Positions 1-6,225 of a stretch of DNA of 7,750 bases are shown one piece after another. The stretch is taken from positions 1-7,750 of the forward strand of contig JAJFGM010000160.1 in NCBI GenBank assembly GCA_021776145.1, read 5' to 3'. Both the position numbers and the translations under genes were made by a program. Positions within the stretch are counted from its first letter, which is position 1, and every line of letters starts with the position of its first letter. This DNA comes from Kiloniellaceae bacterium. GTDB lineage: Bacteria; Pseudomonadota; Alphaproteobacteria; Kiloniellales; Kiloniellaceae. The notes under the pieces were generated by a model, which saw only the letters and a list, made by a program, of their open reading frames with translations, had not been told where the DNA came from and searched no databases.

Positions 1-897
1 CTGAAAGCCTTTCTGGCACCATTGGCCGAGCGCGTCAGCTTTGTTCAAGGTGACGTCCTGGATCGCGATCTGCTGTCGCGCCTTGCCGCTGAACATGCCT
101 TTAGCGAAGTCGTGCATGGGGCCACCGTGACCTCGATCAACCGGCTGGCTTCGAAGGATCCCACCCGGCCCGGCCTCGGCGGTATCCGCTCGGCGCTGGA
201 AGTCAATATCCTCGGAACACTCAATCTGCTGGAAATGGCGGCAAGCCTGCCGGCTTTGCGACGTTTCATCTACGTCAGCTCGGGTGCCGTGTACGCCACC
301 GAAGGACCCGAAGAAGTCGGGGCAGGGATGCCGGAGGAGGGCTTCCTGGACCCCAATGGCTTCTACGACGCCAGCAAGTACAGCTGCGAACTCTTGACCG
401 CGATCACGGCGCGGCGGTTCGGCCTTTCCGCGGTTTCGGTGCGCTTTTCCGGCGTCTACGGGCCGATGGATCGGGAAACACCGGCCCGCGACGTCAAATG
501 TCCGCCCTACCAGCTTGTCAATCTGGCGCTGGCTGGCCGGTCGATCGGGGTCACCGCTCTCGAGGCCGGCGGGGATTTCATTCATTCCTTGGATGTTGCC
601 GATGCGCTGATCTGCCTGCTGGAAGCGCCGCGCCCACGCCATGCGGTCTACAACATCGCCTACGGCGCCAACGCCAGCCTCGCGGAGATGACGGCGATCC
701 TCGCCGAGAAATTGCCCGATATCCGGGTTGCCGAAACCACGCCTGAAGAGGCCGACATCGCGCTCGACCCGGCGCTGCGCAGCGGCCGTTGGGGTGCCTA
801 TGACATCTCCCGTATGACGCGGGAGTTCGATTGGCGGCCACGGCCGCTGCGTCAAGCCCTGCACCACTATCTCGACTGGGTGCGCCAACAGCAATGA
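1..897 (+). CDS. NAD(P)-dependent sugar epimerase/dehydratase, extended SDR, 5'-truncated by window edge
   Basis: Probable NAD(P)-dependent epimerase or dehydratase acting on a nucleotide sugar or related hydroxy compound in the cytosol. The frame is open to base 1, so the true start and the N-terminal GxxGxxG dinucleotide-binding loop lie to the left; the TTG at 22 is only the first possible start inside the window and I do not think it is real. Visible family marks are the GDV turn after beta-3 (about base 50), VNILGTLNLLE, the YVSS strand with its catalytic serine, the catalytic YDASK (Tyr codon at 364, Lys at 376), the RFSGVYGP segment that starts the substrate domain, and the late DFIHSLDVADA motif. 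In this family GDV usually sits near residue 55, so only about 40-50 residues are missing. The gene ends in TGA 17 bases before the next SDR gene, suggesting one transcript. The substrate cannot be told from sequence alone. Confidence 0.88.
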   Translation: MKAFLAPLAERVSFVQGDVLDRDLLSRLAAEHAFSEVVHGATVTSINRLASKDPTRPGLGGIRSALEVNILGTLNLLEMAASLPALRRFIYVSSGAVYATEGPEEVGAGMPEEGFLDPNGFYDASKYSCELLTAITARRFGLSAVSVRFSGVYGPMDRETPARDVKCPPYQLVNLALAGRSIGVTALEAGGDFIHSLDVADALICLLEAPRPRHAVYNIAYGANASLAEMTAILAEKLPDIRVAETTPEEADIALDPALRSGRWGAYDISRMTREFDWRPRPLRQALHHYLDWVRQQQ

Positions 898-901
898 CTG
901 G

Positions 902-907
902 GGAAGG
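902..907 (+). promoter_or_regulatory. Ribosome binding site of the short-chain dehydrogenase
   Basis: GGAAGG lies 7 bases before the ATG at 915. This favours 915 over two in-frame upstream candidates: a start at 831 inside the previous gene and an ATG at 894 that would overlap the previous stop codon as ATGA. The family N-terminus (a few residues before the beta-1 strand VALITGA) also fits 915. Confidence 0.7.
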
Positions 908-914
908 AAAGGCC

Positions 915-1631
915 ATGAGCCTGGAAGGACAAGTGGCATTGATCACCGGAGCGACCAGCGGCATCGGCCTCGCCTGCGCCGAGGCCTTGTCGGCGCAGGG
1001 GGTCAAGCTTGTATTGAGCGGCCGCCGTGGCGAATTGCTGGAAGAACATTGCCGGCGCCTGCCGAATTCGGTCGCCAGTCCCGGTGACATCGCCGATCCG
1101 CAAACGCCGACGGCTTTGATCGCCACGGCGCTGGAGGCGCACGGACGTCTTGACATCGTCATCAACAATGCCGGCCTCATCCACAATGGCAGCATCGACG
1201 AGATCGATGTCGAACGCGTCTGCGCCATGGTGCGGGTCAATGTCGAGGCGGCCTTTCGGCTGATCTATTTGGCCTGCAAACATTTTCAAGACGTCGGTCG
1301 GGGACATCTGATCAACACTTCCAGCGTGCTCGGCACCAAGGTGCGCGAGCAGGCCGGCGCCTACGCCGGCACCAAGCACGCAATCGAGGCCCTGGCCGAG
1401 GCGCTGCGCCTGGAACTTGCCGGCTCCGAGATCAAGATCACCTGCATCGAACCCGGCCTTGTGGTCACCGATCTGCACCGCGACTACCCCGTGCGCCCGG
1501 AGGTCATGCAGGACATCGCGCATCCCCTGGCGCCGGCGGATGTTGCCGATGTCGTGCTTTTCGCCCTGCGGCAGCCGGCGCACGTCGCCTTGCCGCGGCT
1601 TATGGTGTTGCCCCAGGACCAGAAAATCTAA
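915..1631 (+). CDS. Classical NADP-type short-chain dehydrogenase/reductase (YdfG-like)
   Basis: Cytosolic oxidoreductase of 238 residues, normal length for a classical SDR. Seen in the sequence: cofactor loop TGATSGIG at residues 11-18, Arg37-Arg38 at the end of beta-2 (a basic pair that favours NADP(H) over NAD(H)), NNAG at 84-87, structural Asn109, catalytic Ser137, Tyr150 and Lys154 (YAGTK). The whole Asn-Ser-Tyr-Lys tetrad is intact, so it should be active. The C-terminal stretch, with LAPADVADVV followed by LPRLMVLPQDQ, resembles the YdfG / 3-hydroxy acid dehydrogenase group (oxidation of serine, allo-threonine or 3-hydroxypropionate type substrates); that grouping is from memory of the family and the substrate is open. 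It follows the epimerase by 17 bases and precedes a strong terminator, so it is the last gene of its operon. No membrane segment or signal peptide is seen. Confidence 0.9.
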   Translation: MSLEGQVALITGATSGIGLACAEALSAQGVKLVLSGRRGELLEEHCRRLPNSVASPGDIADPQTPTALIATALEAHGRLDIVINNAGLIHNGSIDEIDVERVCAMVRVNVEAAFRLIYLACKHFQDVGRGHLINTSSVLGTKVREQAGAYAGTKHAIEALAEALRLELAGSEIKITCIEPGLVVTDLHRDYPVRPEVMQDIAHPLAPADVADVVLFALRQPAHVALPRLMVLPQDQKI

Positions 1632-1634
1632 CGC

Positions 1635-1653
1635 GCGGGGCACCCCGCTTTTT
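1635..1653 (+). terminator. Intrinsic terminator after the epimerase-SDR operon
   Basis: Inverted repeat GCGGGG / CCCCGC (1635-1640 and 1643-1648) is followed directly by TTTTT (1649-1653), beginning 3 bases after the SDR stop codon. Drawn with a 4-base loop, the stem is five G-C pairs. On the minus strand the same hairpin is followed by GCGTTAGATTTT, so it might weakly stop the convergent permease transcript as well. I see no better terminator in the remaining gap to 1772. Confidence 0.8.
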
Positions 1654-1772
1654 CGGTGTTGGTCTGCTTGGCGTGTTCGACCCCCACACCATGTTCCGCG
1701 GCTGATTTTCCGACAGCTACCCGACCGGGCCCTGTTCGGTGCTGCAATCCTCGATGGCGGGATAGGGGCGGC

Positions 1773-3656
1773 TCAGAACACCAGATTGATCATGCCCAGC
1801 GAGACGATCAGGAAAAGCACGGTCATGATGCCGCCGCTCTTGACGAAGTCCACGACCTTGTAGCCTGCCGGTCCCATGATCAGGGCATTGACCTGGTGCG
1901 TCGGAATGATGAAGGAGTTGGATGTGGAAATCGCCACGGTCAGCGCGAAGACGGCGGGGTTGCCGCCCGCGGCGACGGCGATCGAAACCGCGAGGGGGAC
2001 GAGCAATACCGTCGCCCCGACATTCGACATGATCAGCGAGAAGACCGTTGCCAGCACGGCCATGCCGGTCTGCAGCGACCACACGGGCCAGCCGTCAAGG
2101 GCGGTGAGGATTTGCTGCGCAATCCATTCCGCCGTTCCGGTGTTCTGCACCGCCTGGCCAAGCGGAATGAGAGAAGCCAGCAGGAAGACCGTATTCCAGC
2201 CGACGGCCTTATAGGCCTCGTCGATGCTCAAGACCTTGGTGAGCAGCATGCCGACGGCGCCGGTCAAGAGGCAAAGCGATAGCCGAACATCGGTGAAGAG
2301 GATCATCGACAGGGAAACGACAAAAAACGCCAAGGCCCAGCCGACCTTGTGGGGGCGCAACTCCTCTTGTGGAAAGTCAGAGGTCACAACGACGAAATCG
2401 CGATCCTGCTTCAGCCGCATCAGCCGGTCCCATTTGACATGGGCGACAAGCATGTCGCCGGCGCGGAATTTTTCGAGACCGATCGGCGTGGGTTTGTGAT
2501 CCTCGGTCTCGACGTGGCTGAGCGTCTCTTCGCCGCGATGGATCGCCAGCAGGCTGAGGCCGTATGTCTTGCGCAGCAGAAGATCGCGCGGCGACTTGCC
2601 GACTATATTGGAATCCGGCGGAATCACGACCTCTGCGATGCCGGCATTGGTCGGTGCGAACTCCTCTGCAAAGACATCGAGCTCGGACCGGAGCCGCAAG
2701 CCGTTTCCCTCGGCAAAGGCGCTGACATCCGATTTCTCGCCGATAATCGCCAAGCGGCAGGGTGCCTCGATCTCGGCCGTCAGGACCTGCACCATCGAAA
2801 CCTTGCCGCGGTAGAAAGTGCTGATGATGTAGAGGTTGTTCTCGAGGTTGATGTCGGCCAGTTGTTTGCCGATCAGCGGGCTTTGGCGCGGCACGTCGAC
2901 CTCGAACACGCTGGCGGTCAATCCGTAGACGCGCTGCAAGTATTCCGACAGCGCCTGCCCCGAGGACGCGTCGTAGACGTGACCCTTGCCGGGTAGCACC
3001 CAGCGCCCGAGCAGCAGAAAATAGCCGATGCCCGTCACGACCAATGCCAACCCCACGGGTGTTACGGAAAACAGGCTGAAAATCGGCATTTGACCGCCCT
3101 CGGGCAGGCCGCTGTTGGCGGTCAGGATCAGATCGTTGAGAAGGATCAGGGGCGACGAGCCGACCATGGTCATGGTTCCGCCGAGGATTGCGCAGAAACC
3201 CATCGGCATCAAAAGACGGCTGAGCGGTATACCCGTGCGCACCGAGATGCGGCTGACGACGGGAAGGAACAGCGCCGCCGCGCCGACATTCTGCAGGAAG
3301 CTGGAGATCACGCCGACGGTGCCCGAAACGATCGGCAGCACCCGGGCCTCGGTCGTTCCGCCGTGTTTCAGGATCGTCGCGGCGGCCTTGTTCATGATCC
3401 CCGTCTTGTCGAGCCCGGCGCCGACGATCATCACCGCGATGATGGAGATGACGGCGTTGGAGGCAAAGCCGTCGAACAGGCGACCGACATCGGCGATACG
3501 GTCGAGGCCGGGCAGGTAACTGAGGATGCCCAGCATCACCAGAACAAGGATGGCGGCAAGATCGATCCTGATGACTTCCGTGACGAAGAGCATCACGGTG
3601 AAGCCGAGCATCGCGACCACGACGCCCATTTCCAAAGTAAATGCCATCTGATCCAT
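1773..3656 (-). CDS. SLC13/DASS family permease with two central RCK_C (TrkA-C) domains
   Basis: Integral inner-membrane transporter of 627 residues, probably a sodium- or proton-coupled carrier of an anion such as sulfate or a dicarboxylate. Residues 1-220 form the first membrane half, with hydrophobic runs near 8-28, 32-48, 66-82, 107-137, 150-178 and 195-217. Residues about 245-420 are a soluble insert with two RCK_C-like units, one around VDVPRQSPLIGKQL and one around VIPPDSNIVGKSPRDLL. Residues 436-627 form the second membrane half. Matching re-entrant-loop segments occur in each half (LQNVGAAALFLPV at 121-133 and MSNVGATVLLVPL at 543-555), the internal symmetry expected of this fold. 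GSSPLILLND (167-176) and PTHQVNALIMGP (585-596) are family signatures near the transport site. The ATG at 3656 has AGGGGAA 6 bases upstream. It lies 79 bases after the cyclase on the same strand and converges with the SDR operon. The ion coupled and the substrate are not readable here. Confidence 0.87.
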   Translation of the reverse strand: MDQMAFTLEMGVVVAMLGFTVMLFVTEVIRIDLAAILVLVMLGILSYLPGLDRIADVGRLFDGFASNAVISIIAVMIVGAGLDKTGIMNKAAATILKHGGTTEARVLPIVSGTVGVISSFLQNVGAAALFLPVVSRISVRTGIPLSRLLMPMGFCAILGGTMTMVGSSPLILLNDLILTANSGLPEGGQMPIFSLFSVTPVGLALVVTGIGYFLLLGRWVLPGKGHVYDASSGQALSEYLQRVYGLTASVFEVDVPRQSPLIGKQLADINLENNLYIISTFYRGKVSMVQVLTAEIEAPCRLAIIGEKSDVSAFAEGNGLRLRSELDVFAEEFAPTNAGIAEVVIPPDSNIVGKSPRDLLLRKTYGLSLLAIHRGEETLSHVETEDHKPTPIGLEKFRAGDMLVAHVKWDRLMRLKQDRDFVVVTSDFPQEELRPHKVGWALAFFVVSLSMILFTDVRLSLCLLTGAVGMLLTKVLSIDEAYKAVGWNTVFLLASLIPLGQAVQNTGTAEWIAQQILTALDGWPVWSLQTGMAVLATVFSLIMSNVGATVLLVPLAVSIAVAAGGNPAVFALTVAISTSNSFIIPTHQVNALIMGPAGYKVVDFVKSGGIMTVLFLIVSLGMINLVF

Positions 3657-3680
3657 CGTGCATTCCCCTGCTCAACGGTC

Positions 3681-3705
3681 TGCAATACACCTCGTGATCA
3701 CGCCG
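3681..3705 (+). repeat. Split motif copy 1: TGCAATAC-N8-ATCACGCCG
   Basis: This stretch in the cyclase-permease gap matches, at 8 and 9 exact bases, a minus-strand stretch just upstream of the cyclase start (5548-5573), with an inner spacing of 8 here and 9 there. Sequence outside the two blocks does not match. It also contains the perfect 10-base palindrome CGTGATCACG at 3693-3702, 37 bases upstream of the permease ATG. Role unknown; operator or chance are both possible. Confidence 0.4.
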
Positions 3706-3735
3706 TTTCCCCCGCGTGGCCTGTCGGGACGGCAT

Positions 3736-5514
3736 TCAATCCAGCAGCCCTGCTGCCTTGAGGCCGGAGAGGGACTTGTCGGCGAGTTCCTGCCGGCCGC
3801 CGGCAAGAATTCGAATTTGCGCCGCCAGATGCTGCGGTGTCATCGCTGGGTTGGCACGCAGGGCCCGCTTCATGGCCTGTTTTGCCTCGTCAATCCGCCC
3901 GAGTTGACCTAGCGCATTGGCGAGCGTGACCCATGCCCCCGAATAGCCCGGCTGTGCCTCTGTGCTCAGTCTGGCGAATTTGACGGCATCTTCGCGGCGA
4001 TCCTCGCGTACACAAGCGTTGGCCTTGAAGTAGTGCCAGTAGGGAACCATCGGGTGGTTCGGCGCGGCGGCCAGGATTCGGTCGAGCACAGCCTGCCCCT
4101 CGCGCAGTTCCGCCTCGTCGCCGCCATAGGCAAGTGTTCGCCCCAGCCTGCCCCAGCCGTGGAAATCGAAGGGCGCGATTTCGACGGCTCGCCGAAGCGC
4201 TCTGACCGCTTTCTCGTGCTCGCCACAATTGCTCAATACGTTGCCTAAGGTTCGCAATACGGTCGGATCGTCCGCCGCCAACTCGGTGGCGCGCTCGACC
4301 GCGGCGAGGGCCTGCGCGCGATCTTCATCAGGGTGCTCGCTAAGCCCATTTATGACGCGCTGCATCAGTGTCGATGCCAGGCTGGCATGCGCGCCGGCAT
4401 AAGCAGGGTCGATTTCAATCGCCTCGCGAGCCAATTGCAACGCGGTGTCCGTTGCCCCGCCATTGATCGGCAGATTTTGGGCTCTGGCCTTTTGTACAAG
4501 ACCCCAGGCATCGAGGTTGTCGGTTGGGCGGAGCCTGGCCCGGCGCCACTCGTCGCGCAAGAATTCGCCGCCGAACGCAATGACGATGGATTCCGCTATT
4601 TCCTCCTGAACGGCAAACAGGTCGTCGAGTTGGCGTTGGTAGGTATCGGACCAGATCTGGGTCCGATCAGCGGCGTCGGAAAGCTCGGCGGTTACGCGAA
4701 TTCGGTCACCCGCGCGGCGTACACTGCCGGTCAGGACATAGCGCAGGTGCAATTCGCGCACGACTTTCCACACGTCCTCTTTTCGACCGCCGTAAGCCAG
4801 CGTCGCCGGGCGGGATGCAACACGCAAATCGGGAACCCTGGAAAGCATGGAAATGATTTCCATCGAGATCCCATCGGCCAGATAGGCGTCATCGGGGTCG
4901 CGCGACAAACTGTCGAATGGAAACACCGCGATGGAACCTCGCGCCTCTTCGAGCCGGGGCGGCGCGGCTTGATCGGAAGGCGGACTGTTGGCCAGTGCCT
5001 GCTTGCTCGAAATTCGATAGACGTGGACCGGTTCCGCGATGTTCTTCACCGGGACTTGCCCCATATCGACGTGATCGAGGTCGAGCCGATTCTTGATCTG
5101 TTCAAAAACCGAGCGGGAGACACAGATTCCACCCGGTTCGGCCAGACTTTCGAGCCGCGCCGCCACATTGACCCCGTCGCCGTGGATGTCGCCACCCTCG
5201 AGGATCACGTCTCCGAGGTTGATACCGATGCGGAACCGCAGTGATGTGTCCCGCGTTTTCCCCAGTTCGCGTTCGCCGACGCCCTTTTGCCAGGCCACGG
5301 CGCACTCGACGGCCTCAACGACGCTTTGGAACTCCAGAAGCAGACCATCACCCATCAGTTTGACGATCCGGCCCCTGTGTTTGGCGATCAACGGCTCGAG
5401 GAGGCCTGTCCGGAGGGTCTTGAGACTCTCATGGGTTCCCAGCTCGTCCTTCCCCATGAGTCGGGAATAGCCGACGACATCAGCCGCAAGAATTGCCGTA
5501 AGCCGGCGTTCCAT
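3736..5514 (-). CDS. Class III adenylate cyclase with TolB-like and TPR domains
   Basis: Predicted to convert ATP to cAMP. Numbered from the ATG at 5514 (592 residues), the cyclase homology domain spans about 5-170. The residues expected from the family are all present: metal-binding Asp12 and Asp56, adenine-selecting Lys52 and Asp109, transition-state Asn116 and Arg120. The spacings 12-56, 52-56, 109-116 and 116-120 equal those of well-studied class III enzymes; the stretch between Asp56 and Asp109 is about a dozen residues shorter. Residues about 192-315 form a TolB-N-like domain (SIAVFPFDSLS through YVLTGSVRRAGDRIRVTAELSD). Residues about 330-570 are TPR-type helical repeats, for instance LAREAIEIDPAYAGAHASLA and AVRALRRAVEIAPFDFHGWGRLG. 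No membrane helix is seen, so it is likely cytosolic. The start is set by AGGGGAG 8 bases upstream; an ATG at 5520 is too close to that site and a farther start at 5601 adds 29 residues unlike the family. The signal sensed is unknown. Confidence 0.9.
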   Translation of the reverse strand: MERRLTAILAADVVGYSRLMGKDELGTHESLKTLRTGLLEPLIAKHRGRIVKLMGDGLLLEFQSVVEAVECAVAWQKGVGERELGKTRDTSLRFRIGINLGDVILEGGDIHGDGVNVAARLESLAEPGGICVSRSVFEQIKNRLDLDHVDMGQVPVKNIAEPVHVYRISSKQALANSPPSDQAAPPRLEEARGSIAVFPFDSLSRDPDDAYLADGISMEIISMLSRVPDLRVASRPATLAYGGRKEDVWKVVRELHLRYVLTGSVRRAGDRIRVTAELSDAADRTQIWSDTYQRQLDDLFAVQEEIAESIVIAFGGEFLRDEWRRARLRPTDNLDAWGLVQKARAQNLPINGGATDTALQLAREAIEIDPAYAGAHASLASTLMQRVINGLSEHPDEDRAQALAAVERATELAADDPTVLRTLGNVLSNCGEHEKAVRALRRAVEIAPFDFHGWGRLGRTLAYGGDEAELREGQAVLDRILAAAPNHPMVPYWHYFKANACVREDRREDAVKFARLSTEAQPGYSGAWVTLANALGQLGRIDEAKQAMKRALRANPAMTPQHLAAQIRILAGGRQELADKSLSGLKAAGLLD

Positions 5515-5522
5515 ATCCATAT

Positions 5523-5529
5523 CTCCCCT
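5523..5529 (-). promoter_or_regulatory. Ribosome binding site of the cyclase
   Basis: AGGGGAG on the minus strand is 8 bases before the ATG at 5514 and only 2 before the ATG at 5520. Good spacing plus the family's usual N-terminus (MERRLTAILAADVVGYSRLM) select 5514. Confidence 0.65.
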
Positions 5530-5547
5530 CATGTGAGAGTAGCCGAG

Positions 5548-5573
5548 CGGCGTGATAGAATCCACGTATTGCA
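5548..5573 (-). repeat. Split motif copy 2: TGCAATAC-N9-ATCACGCCG
   Basis: Minus-strand partner of the plus-strand copy at 3681-3705. It ends 33 bases before the cyclase ATG, a position where a promoter or operator would be expected. The two copies therefore lie in opposite orientation on either side of the cyclase gene. If the cyclase started at 5601 this stretch would be coding, which I think unlikely. Confidence 0.4.
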
Positions 5574-5597
5574 GGAGCCTGTATGCCCGCAGTGGCG

Positions 5598-5629
5598 TCA
5601 CCGGAGCCCAACGGAAAAGCTGCCGGTGA
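5598..5629. repeat. Inverted repeat (possible hairpin) upstream of the cyclase
   Basis: Arms TCACCGG (5598-5604) and CCGGTGA (5623-5629) are perfect complements. The stem can continue with AGC (5605-5607) and GCT (5619-5621) past one bulged G, leaving an 11-base loop. It lies in the 192-base gap between the VOC gene and the cyclase. No T-run follows on either strand, so an intrinsic terminator is unlikely; a leader structure or protein site is possible. Apart from this hairpin, the split motif and a GTGATCAC palindrome at 5656-5663, I see nothing in that gap. Confidence 0.4.
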
Positions 5630-5706
5630 GACCAATTCAGGCCATGCGGTGGGCGGTGATCACAGGGGACGCGTTGCTTGCGGACGAAGCGAGTCCAAAT
5701 GACAGT

Positions 5707-6072
5707 TCACACCGGCTGAAAGAGCTCGATCGGATTGCCGGAAGGGTCCTCGCAAAGGATCTGCGTTCCGCCTGGACCTTCCACCATCTCGTTGCGGAAC
5801 TTGACCCCGCCCTGGCGCAGGTTCTTCACCAGGTCAGGCAGGCCTTCGACGGTGATGACGATCCGGCTCCAGCCACCGGGCGTGGGCTTGGCGCCGTCCG
5901 GCATGGGCTTCGACGCGGACGCCATGGGGCCGGCGATCCAAAGTTGAAGGTCTGCAAGCTGAAGTATCGCCATGGCCGGTCCATACTGCTGCTCAAGGCG
6001 AAAACCCAGGTGTGACGTATAGAAAATTATGGCTTCATCCACGTCGTCAACGATGTAGCGCACTTGGGCCAT
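5707..6072 (-). CDS. Small VOC (glyoxalase/bleomycin-resistance/dioxygenase) superfamily protein
   Basis: A 121-residue single-domain protein with the paired beta-alpha-beta-beta-beta modules of the vicinal oxygen chelate fold. Module one is MAQVRYIVDDVDEAIIFYTSHLGF with LQLADLQLWIAGP; module two starts at WSRIVITVEGLPDLVKNLRQGGV and ends with the hallmark CEDPSGNPIELFQP. Glu116 is in the position of the usual last metal ligand and Gln3 aligns with the first (His or Gln in relatives), but the remaining positions lack clear His ligands, so a metal-dependent reaction is not assured. Possible roles include detoxification or small-molecule binding; none is specified by the sequence. The ATG at 6072 has GGAGG 10 bases upstream; an in-frame GTG at 6078, 4 bases from that site, is an alternative start that adds two residues. 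It is separated from its neighbours by 152 and 192 bases and is probably transcribed alone. Confidence 0.85.
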   Translation of the reverse strand: MAQVRYIVDDVDEAIIFYTSHLGFRLEQQYGPAMAILQLADLQLWIAGPMASASKPMPDGAKPTPGGWSRIVITVEGLPDLVKNLRQGGVKFRNEMVEGPGGTQILCEDPSGNPIELFQPV

Positions 6073-6101
6073 GTTCACGGCACCTCCAAAGTTATTGCCG
6101 C

Positions 6102-6130
6102 ATAGTAGACCGGTCGTTTGAAAAAGACAG
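6102..6130 (-). promoter_or_regulatory. Possible sigma-70-type promoter of the VOC gene
   Basis: On the minus strand CTGTCT (6130-6125) and TACTAT (6107-6102) are separated by 17 bases, with the -10-like box about 29 bases before the ATG. Each hexamer only partly matches consensus (3 and 4 of 6). An 8-base palindrome GACCGGTC (6108-6115) sits in the spacer and could be an operator. The evidence is weak. Confidence 0.3.
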
Positions 6131-6190
6131 GCTTGGCGGTCCCGGTGACGCGAGCGGGCGCCGCTTGCCTTGTTTGTCGTTGATTTGAAG

Positions 6191-6225
6191 GCGCGGGAGC
6201 CGGCTCCTCCGCGCGCCGCGGAGCC
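6191..6225. repeat. Cluster of overlapping inverted repeats after the thioesterase gene
   Basis: Three alternating elements occur: GGAGCC (6196-6201), GGCTCC (6202-6207) and GGAGCC (6220-6225). The middle one can pair with either neighbour, so two hairpins are mutually exclusive. A third possible stem is CTCCGCG / CGCGGAG (6207-6213 and 6217-6223). The cluster abuts the thioesterase stop codon on the minus strand. No T-run follows, so if it ends transcription it is not a standard intrinsic terminator. Confidence 0.4.

Noticed and set aside
867..1643. 258-codon minus-strand frame opposite the SDR gene
   Set aside because: Antisense of a gene with an intact catalytic tetrad and ribosome binding site; it also runs through the terminator.
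1712..1740. CCGA ... TCGG repeat around GGGCCC as a terminator for the permease
   Set aside because: Short stem with a mismatch and no following T-run on the minus strand.
3703..3734. GCCGT ... ACGGC inverted repeat after the cyclase stop as a terminator
   Set aside because: Only 5 Watson-Crick pairs plus wobbles around a loop of about 16-22 bases, and no T-run on the minus strand.
2377..3735. Long open frame (452 codons) on the minus strand within the permease region
   Set aside because: Same strand but another frame of the permease gene; the product is Arg/Gly/Asp-rich with no recognisable domain, as expected from GC-rich third positions.
4333..5244. 303-codon plus-strand frame opposite the cyclase
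   Set aside because: Antisense shadow of a confidently assigned gene; no ribosome binding site or family motif.
5656..5663. GTGATCAC read as a CRP-type site upstream of the cyclase
   Set aside because: A CRP site needs TGTGA and TCACA half-sites about 6 bases apart; here the halves abut, so it was kept only as an unexplained palindrome.
5287..6015. 242-codon plus-strand frame spanning the cyclase start, the gap and most of the VOC gene
   Set aside because: Runs antisense through two recognised genes and their regulatory gap; composition is not protein-like.
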